Part shown: piece by piece, positions 9,675 through 19,553 of the stretch
Layout of the letters: the number at the start of each line of letters is the position of its first letter
Numbering within the stretch: the first letter of the stretch is position 1
Assembly: GCF_020531985.1 (NCBI RefSeq)
Contig: NZ_JAJAVQ010000004.1
Location: 372,001 to 436,000, forward strand
Source of the DNA: Rheinheimera aquimaris
GTDB taxonomy: Bacteria > Pseudomonadota > Gammaproteobacteria > Enterobacterales > Alteromonadaceae
Direction of reading: 5' to 3'
DNA: 64,000 bases
Notes under the pieces: model-generated
Seen by the model: only the letters and a program-made list of their open reading frames with translations
What the model was told of the DNA's origin: nothing
Databases searched by the model: none
Position numbers and translations under genes: made by a program

Positions 9675-11804
9675 GTGACTCCCATCGTAAAATCATTCCC
9701 GTTCGGCCAGCATACTTTTACTATTGAAACCGGCGTAATCGCCCGTCAGGCAGATGCCGCAGTTCTGGCCAGCCTGGGTGATACGTCAGTATTAGTAACG
9801 GTAGTGGGCAAGAAAGAAGCCAAGCCAGGCCAGGATTTCTTCCCGTTAACGGTAAATTATCAGGAAAAAATGTACGCCGCCGGCCGTATTCCAGGTGGTT
9901 TCTTCAAGCGTGAAGGTCGTCCTTCAGAAGGCGAAACACTGATTGCCCGTCTGATTGACCGTCCAATCCGTCCATTATTCCCGGAAGGCTTTACTAACGA
10001 AGTACAGGTTGTAGCGACTGTTGTATCGGTACAGCCAGAAATTCAGCCGGATATCGTGGCACTGATCGGTACTTCTGCAGCTTTAGCCATTTCAGGTATT
10101 CCATTCAGTGGCCCTATCGGTGCTGCACGCGTTGGTTATATCAATAACCAGTACGTGTTGAACCCATCAGAGGAAGAGCTGAAAACCTCTAAGCTGGACT
10201 TAGTCGTAGCCGGTACTGCAGGCGCGGTGCTGATGGTTGAATCAGAAGCCGGTATTCTGTCAGAAGACGTGATGTTAGGTGCAGTGGTGTATGGCCATGA
10301 GCAAATGCAGACAGCCATTAACGCTATCAAAGAGTTTGCCGCTGACGCTGCTAAGCCAGCCTGGAACTGGCAGGCACCTGCTAAAAACGTCACGCTGATC
10401 GAAAAAATCGAAGCCATTGCTACAGCCGATTTAGGCGATGCGTACCGTATCACTGAGAAAGCTAAACGTTACGAGCGTATCGGTGAAATTAAAGCGGCAT
10501 TAGTAGAAAAGTTAACTGCAGAGCTGGCCGAAGACGAAAAACTTGATCTGTTAGAAGTGGGCGAAATTTTCCACAACCTGGAATCAAAAGTGGTACGTGG
10601 CCGTATCACCAAAGGTGAGCCGCGTATCGATGGCCGTGACCCGGAAATGATCCGTGGTTTAAGCGTAATGACAGGTGTGTTACCACGTACTCACGGTTCT
10701 GCCCTGTTTACCCGTGGTGAAACGCAGGCGCTGGTAACTGCGACCCTGGGTACAGCACGTGATGCGCAAACGGTAGATGATTTATTAAGTGCTAAAACAG
10801 ACACCTTCATGTTGCACTATAACTTCCCGCCGTACTCAGTAGGTGAAACCGGTATGATCGGCTCGCCTAAGCGTCGTGAAATTGGTCATGGCCGTTTAGC
10901 CAAACGCGGTGTGCAGGCAGTTATGCCAGATTTCAACGAGTTCCCGTACACGGTACGTATCGTATCTGAAATCACTGAATCTAACGGTTCAAGCTCAATG
11001 GCTTCTGTGTGTGGTTCATCTTTAGCACTGATGGACGCGGGTGTACCAATTAAAGCATCTGTTGCCGGTATCGCTATGGGCCTGGTTAAAGAAGGCGACG
11101 ATTTCGTTGTACTGTCAGACATCTTAGGTGATGAAGACCACTTAGGTGACATGGACTTTAAAGTTGCTGGTACGTCTGAAGGTATCACTGCACTGCAGAT
11201 GGATATCAAAATCGACGGTATTACCAAAGAAATCATGCAGATTGCGCTTAAGCAAGCCAAAGCGGCCCGTCTGCATATTCTGAACGTGATGGATCAGGCA
11301 ATCAGCGGTCACCGCGAAGAGATGTCTGAATACGCACCGCGTATCTACACCATGAAGATTAACCCGGAGAAAATCCGCGAAGTTATCGGTAAAGGTGGTG
11401 CAGTGATCCGTCAAATCACTGAAGAATCAGGCACAACAATTGAGCTGGAAGATGACGGTAGCATTAAAATTGCCGCCACCACAGCGAAAGCAGCGCAAAT
11501 TGCTATTGATAAAATCAATGCGATTACCGCTGAAATTGAAGTTGGCGCTATCTATCAGGGTGAAGTTGTACGTATCGTAGACTTCGGAGCTTTTGTTAAT
11601 GTATTGCCTGGTAAAGATGGTCTGGTACACATTTCTCAAATCTCTGACGAACGTGTAAACAATGTATCTGAGCACTTAACTGTTGGCCAGAAGGTTGCTG
11701 TTAAGGTACTGGAAGTTGACAAGCAAGGCCGTGTTCGTTTGAGCATCAAAGAAGCGAATGCCAAGCCAGCTACTGAGTCTGCCAATGCTGAAGAAAACGC
11801 CTGA
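9675..11804 (+). CDS. pnp: Polyribonucleotide nucleotidyltransferase (PNPase), GTG start
   Basis: Phosphorolytic 3'-5' exoribonuclease and degradosome component. The 709 residues (E. coli 711) hold two RNase PH domains separated by a helical domain, a KH domain ([15 protein letters not shown]) and a C-terminal S1 domain ([18 protein letters not shown]). The start is the GTG at 9675, placed after TAAGGAAA and giving the family N-terminus ([19 protein letters not shown]); the upstream frame from 9594 is unrelated leader. The last 20 bases overlap the start of nlpI. Confidence 0.96.
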   Translation: MTPIVKSFPFGQHTFTIETGVIARQADAAVLASLGDTSVLVTVVGKKEAKPGQDFFPLTVNYQEKMYAAGRIPGGFFKREGRPSEGETLIARLIDRPIRPLFPEGFTNEVQVVATVVSVQPEIQPDIVALIGTSAALAISGIPFSGPIGAARVGYINNQYVLNPSEEELKTSKLDLVVAGTAGAVLMVESEAGILSEDVMLGAVVYGHEQMQTAINAIKEFAADAAKPAWNWQAPAKNVTLIEKIEAIATADLGDAYRITEKAKRYERIGEIKAALVEKLTAELAEDEKLDLLEVGEIFHNLESKVVRGRITKGEPRIDGRDPEMIRGLSVMTGVLPRTHGSALFTRGETQALVTATLGTARDAQTVDDLLSAKTDTFMLHYNFPPYSVGETGMIGSPKRREIGHGRLAKRGVQAVMPDFNEFPYTVRIVSEITESNGSSSMASVCGSSLALMDAGVPIKASVAGIAMGLVKEGDDFVVLSDILGDEDHLGDMDFKVAGTSEGITALQMDIKIDGITKEIMQIALKQAKAARLHILNVMDQAISGHREEMSEYAPRIYTMKINPEKIREVIGKGGAVIRQITEESGTTIELEDDGSIKIAATTAKAAQIAIDKINAITAEIEVGAIYQGEVVRIVDFGAFVNVLPGKDGLVHISQISDERVNNVSEHLTVGQKVAVKVLEVDKQGRVRLSIKEANAKPATESANAEENA

Positions 11805-12690
11805 TAGGCTGTTACGCCGGATAGCGCCTTTAGCGCTACTGGCTACTCTGGTTGGAGGTTGTGCAGCACAACCTCCAGCTGTTAACTGGCTGACGCCAGA
11901 GCCGCTGGCGGTGTCGTATCGCACTGAGCTGGCTATAGCGCGGTTAAGTGAAATACTGTATCGCGCCGAATTATCAGAAGAGCAGTCTGCTCAGTTGTAC
12001 TATGACCGTGGCGTGATGTACGACAGTGTGGGCTTGCGCACGCTGGCCCGGCTCGATTTTATGCGCGCACTGCGGTTGAAGCCTGATATGGCCGATGCCT
12101 ACAACTTCGTCGGTATTCATCATACGGTCAGCGGTGATTTTAATTCAGCTTTTGAAGCCTTTGATTCTGCATTAGAACTGGCACCAGAGCATGAGTTTGC
12201 TTATTTAAATCGCGGTATTGCTTTGTATTATGCAGATAAGACTGAGCTGGCTGTTGCCGATTTTGAGCGTTTCCTGGCGTTAAAGCCAGCGGATGCTTAC
12301 CGTATGATTTGGTTGTATCTGGCGCAAAGCGAACTGTCAGCTGACGCTGCTGTTAACCAGCTGAAACAGAATATGCAGGCGTTGGATCAGGCTGAATGGT
12401 CGACCAACATAGTGCGTTTTCTGGCCGGTGAGATGACTGAAAAAGCATTGCTCGATAGCGTGCTTAAAGACCTGTCTAGTCAGCAACTGCTTGCAGAGCG
12501 GTTATGCGAAGTGTATTTCTACCTGGCAAAATGGCATGAAAGCCATGGCGAGCCAGAAAAGGCGCTTGAATACTATAAGCAGGTATTGGCAACGAATGTA
12601 TTTGAATTTGTTGAGCACCGCTACGCCAGACTGGAAATGGCCAGATTGCGTGGCGAGGCAGAAACTGTTGATGAGTATGAAGAGCCTTGA
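11785..12690 (+). CDS. nlpI: Outer-membrane TPR lipoprotein NlpI
   Basis: Lipoprotein that in E. coli acts as adaptor for the periplasmic protease Prc and scaffolds peptidoglycan hydrolases. The ATG at 11785 lies inside the end of pnp; the 301 residues begin with a basic, hydrophobic signal and lipobox LVGGC. TPR repeats follow, with strong family motifs ([37 protein letters not shown]). The pnp-nlpI neighbourhood is conserved. The end overlaps the next lipoprotein gene by 20 bases, so the two are probably translated together. Confidence 0.93.
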   Translation: MLKKTPDRLLRRIAPLALLATLVGGCAAQPPAVNWLTPEPLAVSYRTELAIARLSEILYRAELSEEQSAQLYYDRGVMYDSVGLRTLARLDFMRALRLKPDMADAYNFVGIHHTVSGDFNSAFEAFDSALELAPEHEFAYLNRGIALYYADKTELAVADFERFLALKPADAYRMIWLYLAQSELSADAAVNQLKQNMQALDQAEWSTNIVRFLAGEMTEKALLDSVLKDLSSQQLLAERLCEVYFYLAKWHESHGEPEKALEYYKQVLATNVFEFVEHRYARLEMARLRGEAETVDEYEEP

Positions 12691-13849
12691 GCTTATCACG
12701 CCCTATTATTTAAAAAGCCGGTTTACCGGCTTTTTTGCTTTTTTGCTGCTTAGCGCTTGCCAGCCCCAAGCCCCTGACCAATCGGAGTTGATGAAACAGG
12801 CCAGGCATGAACCGGCGATTGCCATGCAACTTGCTGCTGAGCGACTTGCCCGTGGTGAGTATGATGCTGCCTTAGAGTGGTTCCGGCAGGCGGCAAGCCT
12901 TGGCAATGTCGCTGCACTGGAGCATGCCTTACAGTTGCAACAGCGTCAACAGGGCAAGCTGGCTACCGCTGTCTGGCTACAACAGCAGATAAACGCCGGT
13001 ACGGTTGATGCAGGGGCAGTAAAGCCTGAACAGCGCTCAGAACTGGGGCTGTGGCCAGACAATACCCCCGTTGTTAGCGGATTAACATCAGCAGCAGGCT
13101 GTGCGTTATCATTGCAACCAGTGGTAACGCAGCAAGCAGGTGTGAACACCTGGCAGCAATTGCTACAGCTCTGGCAGCAAGACCGGCAACTGGCGCAGTT
13201 GCCGGTGTGCTTTTTGCCATTGCACAGAGTGGATAGCCCTACGCTGGCATGCTCTGAAGACAGTAGCACTTTGTTGCAGTGTAACTATCCGGTATTGGAT
13301 GCGCTGGTCGCTGAGGGCAGTTTCAGTCAGTTGGTTGTGATCGCCGGCCGCGGTAAGGCCAGTTATAACAACGGTATCCTGCAGCTGCCAGATAACGCAG
13401 ACATCGCATTACTGCGGCATGAATTTATGCATATTTTAGGCTTTATTGATGAGTATGCGTTGGCGCACCCTACGGCAGCTGAAGTATGCCGCCCTGGTAA
13501 GATACATCCTAATCTGGTGTTGGTGACAGATGTTGAGGCTTACGTTCAGCGCTGGAACCTGACCAAGACGCCTGCTCTTACCGCCGTTGATACCTGCCAG
13601 GCCGTCAATATGCAGGCGTACAGAGTCATTGCAGAAGATAATGTTATGCGGTTCTATGAATTGCCGTTACCTGATCACTATTTTCAGCTGATGCAGCATA
13701 TGCTGCACCAACCGGAAGAATTGATGCCGGTGCAGTATTATTTTGCTTATCTGGCGCGGCAGCGGCAGGACTGGCAGAAATGGCAACAGTTTATGCAGCA
13801 GGCGTCAATGCTCGGCTACGCTGAGGCAGCACAGGCTCTGGCTCCCTGA
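12671..13849 (+). CDS. Putative lipoprotein with HExxH metallopeptidase motif and Sel1/TPR-like repeats
   Basis: I do not recognise a named family. The 392-residue product has an N-terminal hydrophobic stretch ending in a clear lipobox LSAC (Cys30). A TPR/Sel1-like segment lies near 50-90 (RGEYDAALEWFRQAASLGN), a central domain has several Cys, and HEFMH at 250-254 is followed by DEY at 260-262, resembling the zinc site of M64-like peptidases. A second Sel1-like repeat is near 355-388. Start ATG 12671 (or 12677) lies within the nlpI end. Presumed envelope metalloprotease working with NlpI; that link is inference from overlap only. Confidence 0.75.
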   Translation: MSMKSLELITPYYLKSRFTGFFAFLLLSACQPQAPDQSELMKQARHEPAIAMQLAAERLARGEYDAALEWFRQAASLGNVAALEHALQLQQRQQGKLATAVWLQQQINAGTVDAGAVKPEQRSELGLWPDNTPVVSGLTSAAGCALSLQPVVTQQAGVNTWQQLLQLWQQDRQLAQLPVCFLPLHRVDSPTLACSEDSSTLLQCNYPVLDALVAEGSFSQLVVIAGRGKASYNNGILQLPDNADIALLRHEFMHILGFIDEYALAHPTAAEVCRPGKIHPNLVLVTDVEAYVQRWNLTKTPALTAVDTCQAVNMQAYRVIAEDNVMRFYELPLPDHYFQLMQHMLHQPEELMPVQYYFAYLARQRQDWQKWQQFMQQASMLGYAEAAQALAP

Positions 13850-13866
13850 CTACTGTTAAAAGGCGC

Positions 13867-14223
13867 CTAATGCTCACTGAGTTCGGAAAGTTCTCTGCTG
13901 AGTAATTCGGCATCGCCCAGGTTCAGCTCCAGCAAGCGGCGCAGGTGGGATACACTTTCGATATCAATTTTTTCGCAGTGCAAGCCAACGACATTGCCGG
14001 ATTCATGCGCAACGCTCACTTTCATTGTAAGCTCAACCGGTAAATCATTCAGCTGAATACGCAGTTGCATCAGCTTTGGTAAAGAAGGTGGCCATTGCTC
14101 CGGCTTTTTAATCAAGGCGCCTTGCAGTGATAAATCCAGCACTTCGGTACTTAAGCTGTGGCTACCAATATCAAGATGAGCAAAGCCTTTAAAACTGACC
14201 CGGCTAAAACGTCTGTTGTCCAT
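13867..14223 (-). CDS. PilZ-domain protein (c-di-GMP binding)
   Basis: A single-domain PilZ protein of 118 residues, presumably a cyclic-di-GMP receptor in the cytoplasm. Both ligand motifs are visible: RRFSR (R4xxxR8) and DLSLQG (D30xSxxG35), followed by a beta-barrel and a C-terminal Leu-rich helix (LRRLLELNLGDAELLSREL). The ATG at 14223 is chosen because GGGGGA precedes it at five bases; ten more codons upstream are open but have no such site. It converges on the metallopeptidase gene with a 17-base gap. The target process is not shown by context. Confidence 0.85.
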   Translation of the reverse strand: MDNRRFSRVSFKGFAHLDIGSHSLSTEVLDLSLQGALIKKPEQWPPSLPKLMQLRIQLNDLPVELTMKVSVAHESGNVVGLHCEKIDIESVSHLRRLLELNLGDAELLSRELSELSEH

Positions 14224-14305
14224 CGTGTCCCCCAATGATGCTGTTAGAAGCATAGCGGCTTTCGTTTAAAAGAACAGCCGCTGGTAACTATTCAAAAGCC
14301 CGATA

Positions 14306-15271
14306 TCAGCCGATGTCTTCACCCGCAGCCTGACGGTCAGCATGGTAGCTGGAGCGCACGAAAGGCCCGCTGGCGACGTGTTTAAAGCCCAGCTCATAAG
14401 CAATACGTTTGATCTCGTCAAACTCGGCCGGTGGCATGTAACGCTTTACCGGCAGGTGGTGTTTGCTTGGTTGCAGATATTGGCCAACAGTCAGCATATC
14501 GACATCGTGTTCGCGTAAATCCTTTAATACCTCAATAAGCTCTTCGGTGGTTTCGCCTAAACCTACCATCAGGCCCGATTTTGTCGCCACATTAGGATGG
14601 GCAGCTTTATAACGTTTTAACAGCTGCAATGACCACTTGTAGTCTGCTCCTGGCCGAGCCAGCTTATACAAACGCGGTGCCGTTTCCAGGTTATGGTTAA
14701 ACACATCTGGTGGCGTTTGCGTCAGGATATCCAGCGCAGTGTCCATGCGGCCACGGAAGTCTGGTACCAGTACTTCAATCTTAATTGCCGGATTGTGCTT
14801 ACGGATTTCGGTAATACAGTCGGCAAAATGCTGGGCACCACCATCGCGCAGGTCGTCGCGGTCTACTGAGGTGATCACCACGTATTTCAATTTCATATCA
14901 CGGATGGTCAGCGCCAGCTTTTCCGGCTCTTCAGCGCTGGGTGGTAATGGCCGGCCATGGGCAACATCACAAAACGGGCAGCGGCGGGTACAAATAGCGC
15001 CCAGGATCATAAAGGTAGCCGTACCGTGGTTAAAGCACTCTGTCAGGTTGGGGCAGGCGGCTTCTTCACATACTGAATGCAGGCCATGTTTACGTAACGC
15101 ACCTTTTATCTGGTCAATACGCTCAGAGCTTTTCGGTAGCTTAATTTTAAGCCACTCAGGCTTGCGCAGCATTTGATCCGGCTCAGTGGGTAATACTTTT
15201 ACCGGTATCAGTGCCATTTTATCTGCGTCACGCAGCTTTACGCCTGGTTCCATACGTGCAGTTTTAGTCAT
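14306..15271 (-). CDS. lipA: Lipoyl synthase
   Basis: Radical-SAM enzyme that inserts two sulfurs into protein-bound octanoyl groups to make lipoyl-E2 and GcvH. The 321 residues equal the E. coli length. The auxiliary cluster cysteines C68, C73 and C79 ([12 protein letters not shown]) and the radical-SAM cysteines C94, C98 and C101 (CTRRCPFC) are present, with the C-terminal RSSYHAD containing the cluster-ligating serine. The start overlaps the lipB stop by 8 bases. Confidence 0.97.
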   Translation of the reverse strand: MTKTARMEPGVKLRDADKMALIPVKVLPTEPDQMLRKPEWLKIKLPKSSERIDQIKGALRKHGLHSVCEEAACPNLTECFNHGTATFMILGAICTRRCPFCDVAHGRPLPPSAEEPEKLALTIRDMKLKYVVITSVDRDDLRDGGAQHFADCITEIRKHNPAIKIEVLVPDFRGRMDTALDILTQTPPDVFNHNLETAPRLYKLARPGADYKWSLQLLKRYKAAHPNVATKSGLMVGLGETTEELIEVLKDLREHDVDMLTVGQYLQPSKHHLPVKRYMPPAEFDEIKRIAYELGFKHVASGPFVRSSYHADRQAAGEDIG

Positions 15272-15971
15272 TTTGCCAGTCTAACCCTGTGGTGTGCTGC
15301 AGTGTTGCTACATTCAGTTGCCGCTGAAAACACTGCACTATTCGTTGTTTGGCCTCTGCAACGCTTTGCGGGCCGCCTAAATCTTTACATTGGATCATTT
15401 GCATGCCGGCATAACCACAGGGGTTAATGCGTAAAAACGGGCTTAAATCCATATCTACATTCAGTGCCAGGCCGTGAAAGGTACAGCCTTTACGCACTCT
15501 GAGCCCAAGCGATGCAATCTTTGCATCATTGACATAGACACCCGGCGCATCTGCTTTGGCATACGCTGTAATACCGTATGCTGCCAGAAGCTCAATCAGT
15601 ACTTGCTCAAGCAATGTAACCAGGGCGCGAACACCCAGATTGCGACGTTTCAGGTTCAGCAGTACGTAAACCACTAACTGGCCCGGGCCGTGATATGTTA
15701 CCTGGCCGCCGCGGTCTACTCTGACGACGGGAATATCGCCGGGTAACAACAGATGTTCTTCTTTTCCGGCCTGGCCCTGGGTAAATACTGGCTGATGTTC
15801 AAGCAGCCATAGCTGATCTAACGTTTGCTCATTACGCTGATCAGTAAATTGTTGCATGGCTTGCCATACGGTGGTGTAGTCCTCTGTGCCCAGCTCTCTT
15901 ATTAACAACTGCCGGGTCACGTCGGCTGCTGCGGTCACCGTATCTTCGGCTTGTACTGATTCGGTTTGCAT
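15264..15971 (-). CDS. lipB: Octanoyltransferase LipB
   Basis: Moves octanoate from acyl carrier protein to the lipoyl domains of 2-oxoacid dehydrogenases and GcvH, the step before LipA. The 235 residues include [16 protein letters not shown], the catalytic Lys151 (KIASLG) and the acyl-accepting Cys185 ([10 protein letters not shown]). The N-terminus is about 20 residues longer than E. coli LipB; no better start is evident in that extension. It overlaps lipA by 8 bases and lies 49 bases after ybeD. Confidence 0.95.
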   Translation of the reverse strand: MQTESVQAEDTVTAAADVTRQLLIRELGTEDYTTVWQAMQQFTDQRNEQTLDQLWLLEHQPVFTQGQAGKEEHLLLPGDIPVVRVDRGGQVTYHGPGQLVVYVLLNLKRRNLGVRALVTLLEQVLIELLAAYGITAYAKADAPGVYVNDAKIASLGLRVRKGCTFHGLALNVDMDLSPFLRINPCGYAGMQMIQCKDLGGPQSVAEAKQRIVQCFQRQLNVATLQHTTGLDWQND

Positions 15972-16020
15972 TATACTGCCTTATGCGCTGAATACGAATG
16001 GTCTGGAGACAGGTCGTATC

Positions 16021-16302
16021 TCACAGTACGTAGCGTACCAGCTCTATTTTGCCAAGCTCAGTGTACAGCAGCTCGATATGCTGCTTGCTGGTGACGGTAA
16101 CACTGACTGATACAGAGTGATAGTTGCCTTTGCTGCTGGGTTTTACGGCCGGGCTATAATCACCGGCATCAGTGTGCTGGCGCACTACTGCCATGACCTG
16201 ATCAACCAACGCATCATCGGCCAGCCCAAGTACTTTAAAACTGAACTGGCAAGGAAACTCCAGATATTCATCAAACTTGGTGTTCTTTACTTCGTGTGCC
16301 AT
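16021..16302 (-). CDS. ybeD: YbeD/DUF493 family protein
   Basis: Small ACT-like-fold protein of 93 residues from the YbeD (UPF0250) family, found beside lipB in most gammaproteobacteria; its biochemical role is not established. The conserved [31 protein letters not shown] and [15 protein letters not shown] segments are all present. It lies between the dacA terminator and lipB, so it probably starts its own transcription unit or is reached by readthrough. Confidence 0.93.
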   Translation of the reverse strand: MAHEVKNTKFDEYLEFPCQFSFKVLGLADDALVDQVMAVVRQHTDAGDYSPAVKPSSKGNYHSVSVSVTVTSKQHIELLYTELGKIELVRYVL

Positions 16303-16357
16303 TTTACTCTCACTATCGCACTGCAGGCGTTAGCCTGATTAAACAGGGTTAATTGTA

Positions 16358-16386
16358 ACAAAAAGTCCCGGACAATGCCGGGACTT
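16358..16386 (-). terminator. dacA terminator
   Basis: A nine-base stem AAGTCCCGG/CCGGGACTT (16363-16371 and 16378-16386) with a 6-base loop is followed, on the minus strand, by a T run. It stands 29 bases after the dacA stop. Confidence 0.85.
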
Positions 16387-16414
16387 AGTAGCGAAAAGCT
16401 AATGTGGTGCCGGA

Positions 16415-17572
16415 TTAATTAAACTGCATCTTGATATAGTCAATCATACGGCTGAAAAAACCACCTTCGGCGATATCTTCCAGCGCCACTAACGGGTAAG
16501 TTCCAATGTCTTCATCGTTAAGTTTTAAGTACACAGTACCAAGTTGCTGGCCCTTGGTTATGGGGGCGATAAGCTCCTGATTCAAGGTGAAGTCAGCCTG
16601 CAGGTTTTTACGCTGACCACGCGGTATAGTGACCTGTACCGCCTGCAATATTCCTAAGCGGATCGTTTCTTTATCGCCTTGCCAGATACGCTGTTCAGCA
16701 AACTGTTCGCCTGCCTGATAGGGCGTAATAGTTTCAAAAAAGCGAAAACCGTAAGTTAACAGCTTTTTGTTCTCAGCCGCACGTGCCTGTTCGCTGGCTG
16801 TACCCATGACAACAGAGATAAGCCGCATACCGTCGCGCGTTGCAGAGGTAATCAGACTAAAGCCAGCTTCATCAGTATGGCCGGTTTTAATGCCATCAAC
16901 ATCAAGGCTACGATCCCACAGCAGGGAGTTACGGTTGTATTGCTTGATGTTGTTATAGCTAAATTCTTTATGCGAGTAGATTTCATACTCGTCGGGTACA
17001 TCACGGATCATGGCGGCAGATAAAATGGCCATATCCCGTGGTGTAGTAAAGTTTTCCGCACTTGGTAAGCCGTGAGCATTACCAAACCGGCTGCTGTGCA
17101 TACCAAGACGCTGGGCATGGGCATTCATTAAATCGACAAAAGCACTTTCGCTGCCGGCAATATGCTCTGCCATCGCGACACAAGCATCATTACCTGATTG
17201 AATAATAATACCTTTATTTAAATCAGCTACAGATACCTGCGTACCGACTTCAATAAACATTAGTGACGAGCCCGGAAAGTTTTTTGCCCAGGCATTCTTG
17301 CTTATGGTAACCATGTCCGTGTTGGCAATATTGCCGTTTTTAAGTTCGGTACCGATGACGTAGCTGGTCATCATCTTGGTCAGGCTGGCTGGAGCCAGTG
17401 ACATATCGGCGTTGTTCTCTGCCAGCACTTTGCCGGTGTCGAAATCAATCAGGATATGTCCTTTTGCTGCAACTTCCGGCGGCTGTGGCGTGACACTCTG
17501 AGCTTGTGCGGTCAGGCTGATGCTGGCGAATGTAAGGGCGGCGACGGAGAAAACATGGCAATAACTATTCAT
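16415..17572 (-). CDS. dacA: D-alanyl-D-alanine carboxypeptidase (PBP5/6 type)
   Basis: Periplasmic penicillin-binding protein that trims the terminal D-Ala from peptidoglycan pentapeptides. The 385 residues begin with a signal peptide (cleavage near ALTAQAQS). The three active-site motifs are intact: S63-x-x-K66 (ASLTKM), S126-G-N128 and K229-T-G231. The C-terminal GFFSRMIDYIKMQF is the amphipathic helix that anchors this class to the outer face of the inner membrane. Same strand as rlpA, 44 bases downstream of it, in the shape-determining cluster. Confidence 0.96.
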   Translation of the reverse strand: MNSYCHVFSVAALTFASISLTAQAQSVTPQPPEVAAKGHILIDFDTGKVLAENNADMSLAPASLTKMMTSYVIGTELKNGNIANTDMVTISKNAWAKNFPGSSLMFIEVGTQVSVADLNKGIIIQSGNDACVAMAEHIAGSESAFVDLMNAHAQRLGMHSSRFGNAHGLPSAENFTTPRDMAILSAAMIRDVPDEYEIYSHKEFSYNNIKQYNRNSLLWDRSLDVDGIKTGHTDEAGFSLITSATRDGMRLISVVMGTASEQARAAENKKLLTYGFRFFETITPYQAGEQFAEQRIWQGDKETIRLGILQAVQVTIPRGQRKNLQADFTLNQELIAPITKGQQLGTVYLKLNDEDIGTYPLVALEDIAEGGFFSRMIDYIKMQFN

Positions 17573-17616
17573 GAGACCTGTTCTTTTATTTTATAGAAAG
17601 TGAAGGTTAATAACGT

Positions 17617-18438
17617 TTAACTACACAACCGGCTGTCGGAAAAATAAGCCGACGGGAAGCTTCCTGCTTTTAGCTGGCTAAGCCAGCGCTGTGCTTGTTG
17701 TTTATCGGTTGTAGGACCAACCAGCAGACGAAAAATTCCGCTAGCTGGACGAATTTCTGTTGGCAATGCCTGTTGCTGCTTCAACTGCTGTTGCAATTGC
17801 TGCAACTTATTGTTGTCACTGCTGGCAAATACCTGAATAAAGCACTGCTCAGGCTCTGTCACTTGCAGTTGTGCCAACATTGCCGGCGACTGTAACAGCT
17901 CGAGCTGAACTCTGGCTGTACCTTGTTGCAACATGCCAAGTTTACTGGCTGCCGAGTATGACAAGTCAATAATGCGATCGCGGTGAAACGGGCCGCGATC
18001 ATTTACCCGGACAATAGCTGTTTGTTTATTATCCAGGTTAGTTACCCTGACATACGAAGGCAGGGGCAAGGTTTTATGCGCCGCCGTCATGCCGAACATA
18101 TTATAGGTTTCGCCGTTAGATGTCAGGTGGCCATGAAATTTATTGCCATACCATGAAGCTATGCCTACCTCTGCATGTTGTGTCGCACCGATCATGGGGG
18201 TGTAATTTTGCCCAAACAGATTGTAAGGTTTGTTACCGCCACGGCTGAGTGGTTCAGCCTGCGGTGTTGGGTCTGTCATTTCCAGCAATGTAGGCAGCCG
18301 CTGAGGAATACTGTCCTTTTGCTGATGATAGCGGCCGGCATTCGGTTCGTCTGAGCTACTGGCCGAGTACTGTCGTTTACTGCTGCAAGAGGCCAGCAGA
18401 CAAACACTGCATAAGGTTAAAAGAATATACTTCATCAA
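17617..18438 (-). CDS. rlpA: Septal-ring lytic transglycosylase lipoprotein RlpA
   Basis: Outer-membrane lipoprotein; in Pseudomonas RlpA cleaves glycan strands lacking stem peptides at the septum. The 273 residues show a lipobox LLASC (Cys18), a double-psi beta-barrel domain (about 90-175; GIASWYGNKFHGHLTSNGE and VRVNDRGPFHRDRIIDLSY) and a C-terminal SPOR domain (about 198-272) that would bind denuded glycans. The linker is Gln-rich. The start overlaps the rodA stop by 4 bases. A second Met directly follows the first, so the start may be one codon later. Confidence 0.94.
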   Translation of the reverse strand: MMKYILLTLCSVCLLASCSSKRQYSASSSDEPNAGRYHQQKDSIPQRLPTLLEMTDPTPQAEPLSRGGNKPYNLFGQNYTPMIGATQHAEVGIASWYGNKFHGHLTSNGETYNMFGMTAAHKTLPLPSYVRVTNLDNKQTAIVRVNDRGPFHRDRIIDLSYSAASKLGMLQQGTARVQLELLQSPAMLAQLQVTEPEQCFIQVFASSDNNKLQQLQQQLKQQQALPTEIRPASGIFRLLVGPTTDKQQAQRWLSQLKAGSFPSAYFSDSRLCS

Positions 18439-19553
18439 GGCGCTGCCAAAATTCGTTTGTGTGTACCCACTGACATTATTACACCAAAAGCTGCCAGCAG
18501 TGTCACCATCGATGTACCACCGTAACTTATCAGAGGTAGCGGCACACCGACAACGGGCAGCAATCCTGAAACCATACCAATATTGACAAAAACATACACA
18601 AAAAACGTCAGCGTGAAACTGCCCGCCACCAATTTGCTGTAATTATCCTGAGCCTGACTGGCGATAAACATACAACGGCCAATAATAAACAGGTACAAGC
18701 TTAACAGTACCAGCACCCCTAACAAGCCGATTTCTTCACTGATAACGGCAAAGATAAAGTCAGTATGGCGTTCAGGTAAAAACTCGAGTTGCGATTGGGT
18801 GCCCTGCAGATAACCTTTACCTTCAAGCCCACCTGAGCCGATAGCTATTTTTGACTGAATGATATGGTAGCCTGAACCGAGCGGATCACTTTCCGGGTTA
18901 AGGAAAGTCAGCACGCGCTGGCGCTGATAATCATGCATCAGAAATAACCAAAGCACTGGTAAAAACGCTGAGATAACGGCCGCAACAAAGGCAATAATGC
19001 GCCAGCTCATGCCGGACATAAACAAGACAAACACCCCGGCGGCGGCAATCAGAATAGATGTGCCCAGATCAGGTTGTTTGGCAATCAGTAACGTTGGGAT
19101 CGCGCACATCATAAAGCCAACCAGCAGGTGCCATAATCTGGGAGGCAGGCTGTGCGATGAGATAAACCAGGCAACTGCCATGGGCACTGCCAGTTTCATC
19201 ACTTCAGACGGTTGAAACTTCATAAAGCCTAAATCGAGCCAGCGCTGCGCGCCTTTGCCGACATGGCCTACCAGTAATACTGCGACCAGCAGTGCCAGCC
19301 CTGCCAGAAACAGTGGTAACGACCAGCGTTTTAATGTTTGGGGTTTGACTTGGGCAATGGCCGTCATCACCGCCAGTGCCACACCAAGGCGCACCAGCTG
19401 CGCTTCCATCATAGCAATATTCTGCCCGGAAGCGCTGTACAGGATGGTCAGGCCAAAGCCCATCAGGGCCAGTAACCCAAGCAACAGCGGGCCATCTATA
19501 TGAAACATCGCCAGCCGGCTGCGTCTGGCATTTTCATTAAACTGCTCATTCAT
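18435..19553 (-). CDS. rodA: Rod-shape SEDS glycosyltransferase RodA
   Basis: Integral membrane peptidoglycan polymerase that works with PBP2 in lateral wall elongation. The 372 residues (E. coli 370) contain about ten membrane helices and the SEDS signatures GKGAQRWL, KFQPSEVMKL, FLPERHTDFIFAVISEE and PVVGVPLPLISYGGTS. It overlaps mrdA upstream by 8 bases and rlpA downstream by 4, so the three are translationally coupled. Confidence 0.97.
   Translation of the reverse strand: MNEQFNENARRSRLAMFHIDGPLLLGLLALMGFGLTILYSASGQNIAMMEAQLVRLGVALAVMTAIAQVKPQTLKRWSLPLFLAGLALLVAVLLVGHVGKGAQRWLDLGFMKFQPSEVMKLAVPMAVAWFISSHSLPPRLWHLLVGFMMCAIPTLLIAKQPDLGTSILIAAAGVFVLFMSGMSWRIIAFVAAVISAFLPVLWLFLMHDYQRQRVLTFLNPESDPLGSGYHIIQSKIAIGSGGLEGKGYLQGTQSQLEFLPERHTDFIFAVISEEIGLLGVLVLLSLYLFIIGRCMFIASQAQDNYSKLVAGSFTLTFFVYVFVNIGMVSGLLPVVGVPLPLISYGGTSMVTLLAAFGVIMSVGTHKRILAAP

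Noticed and set aside
14254..14282. Seven-base inverted repeat AGCGGCT/AGCCGCT between the PilZ gene and lipA
   Set aside because: The loop is 15 bases and no T run follows the lipA side, so no function can be claimed.
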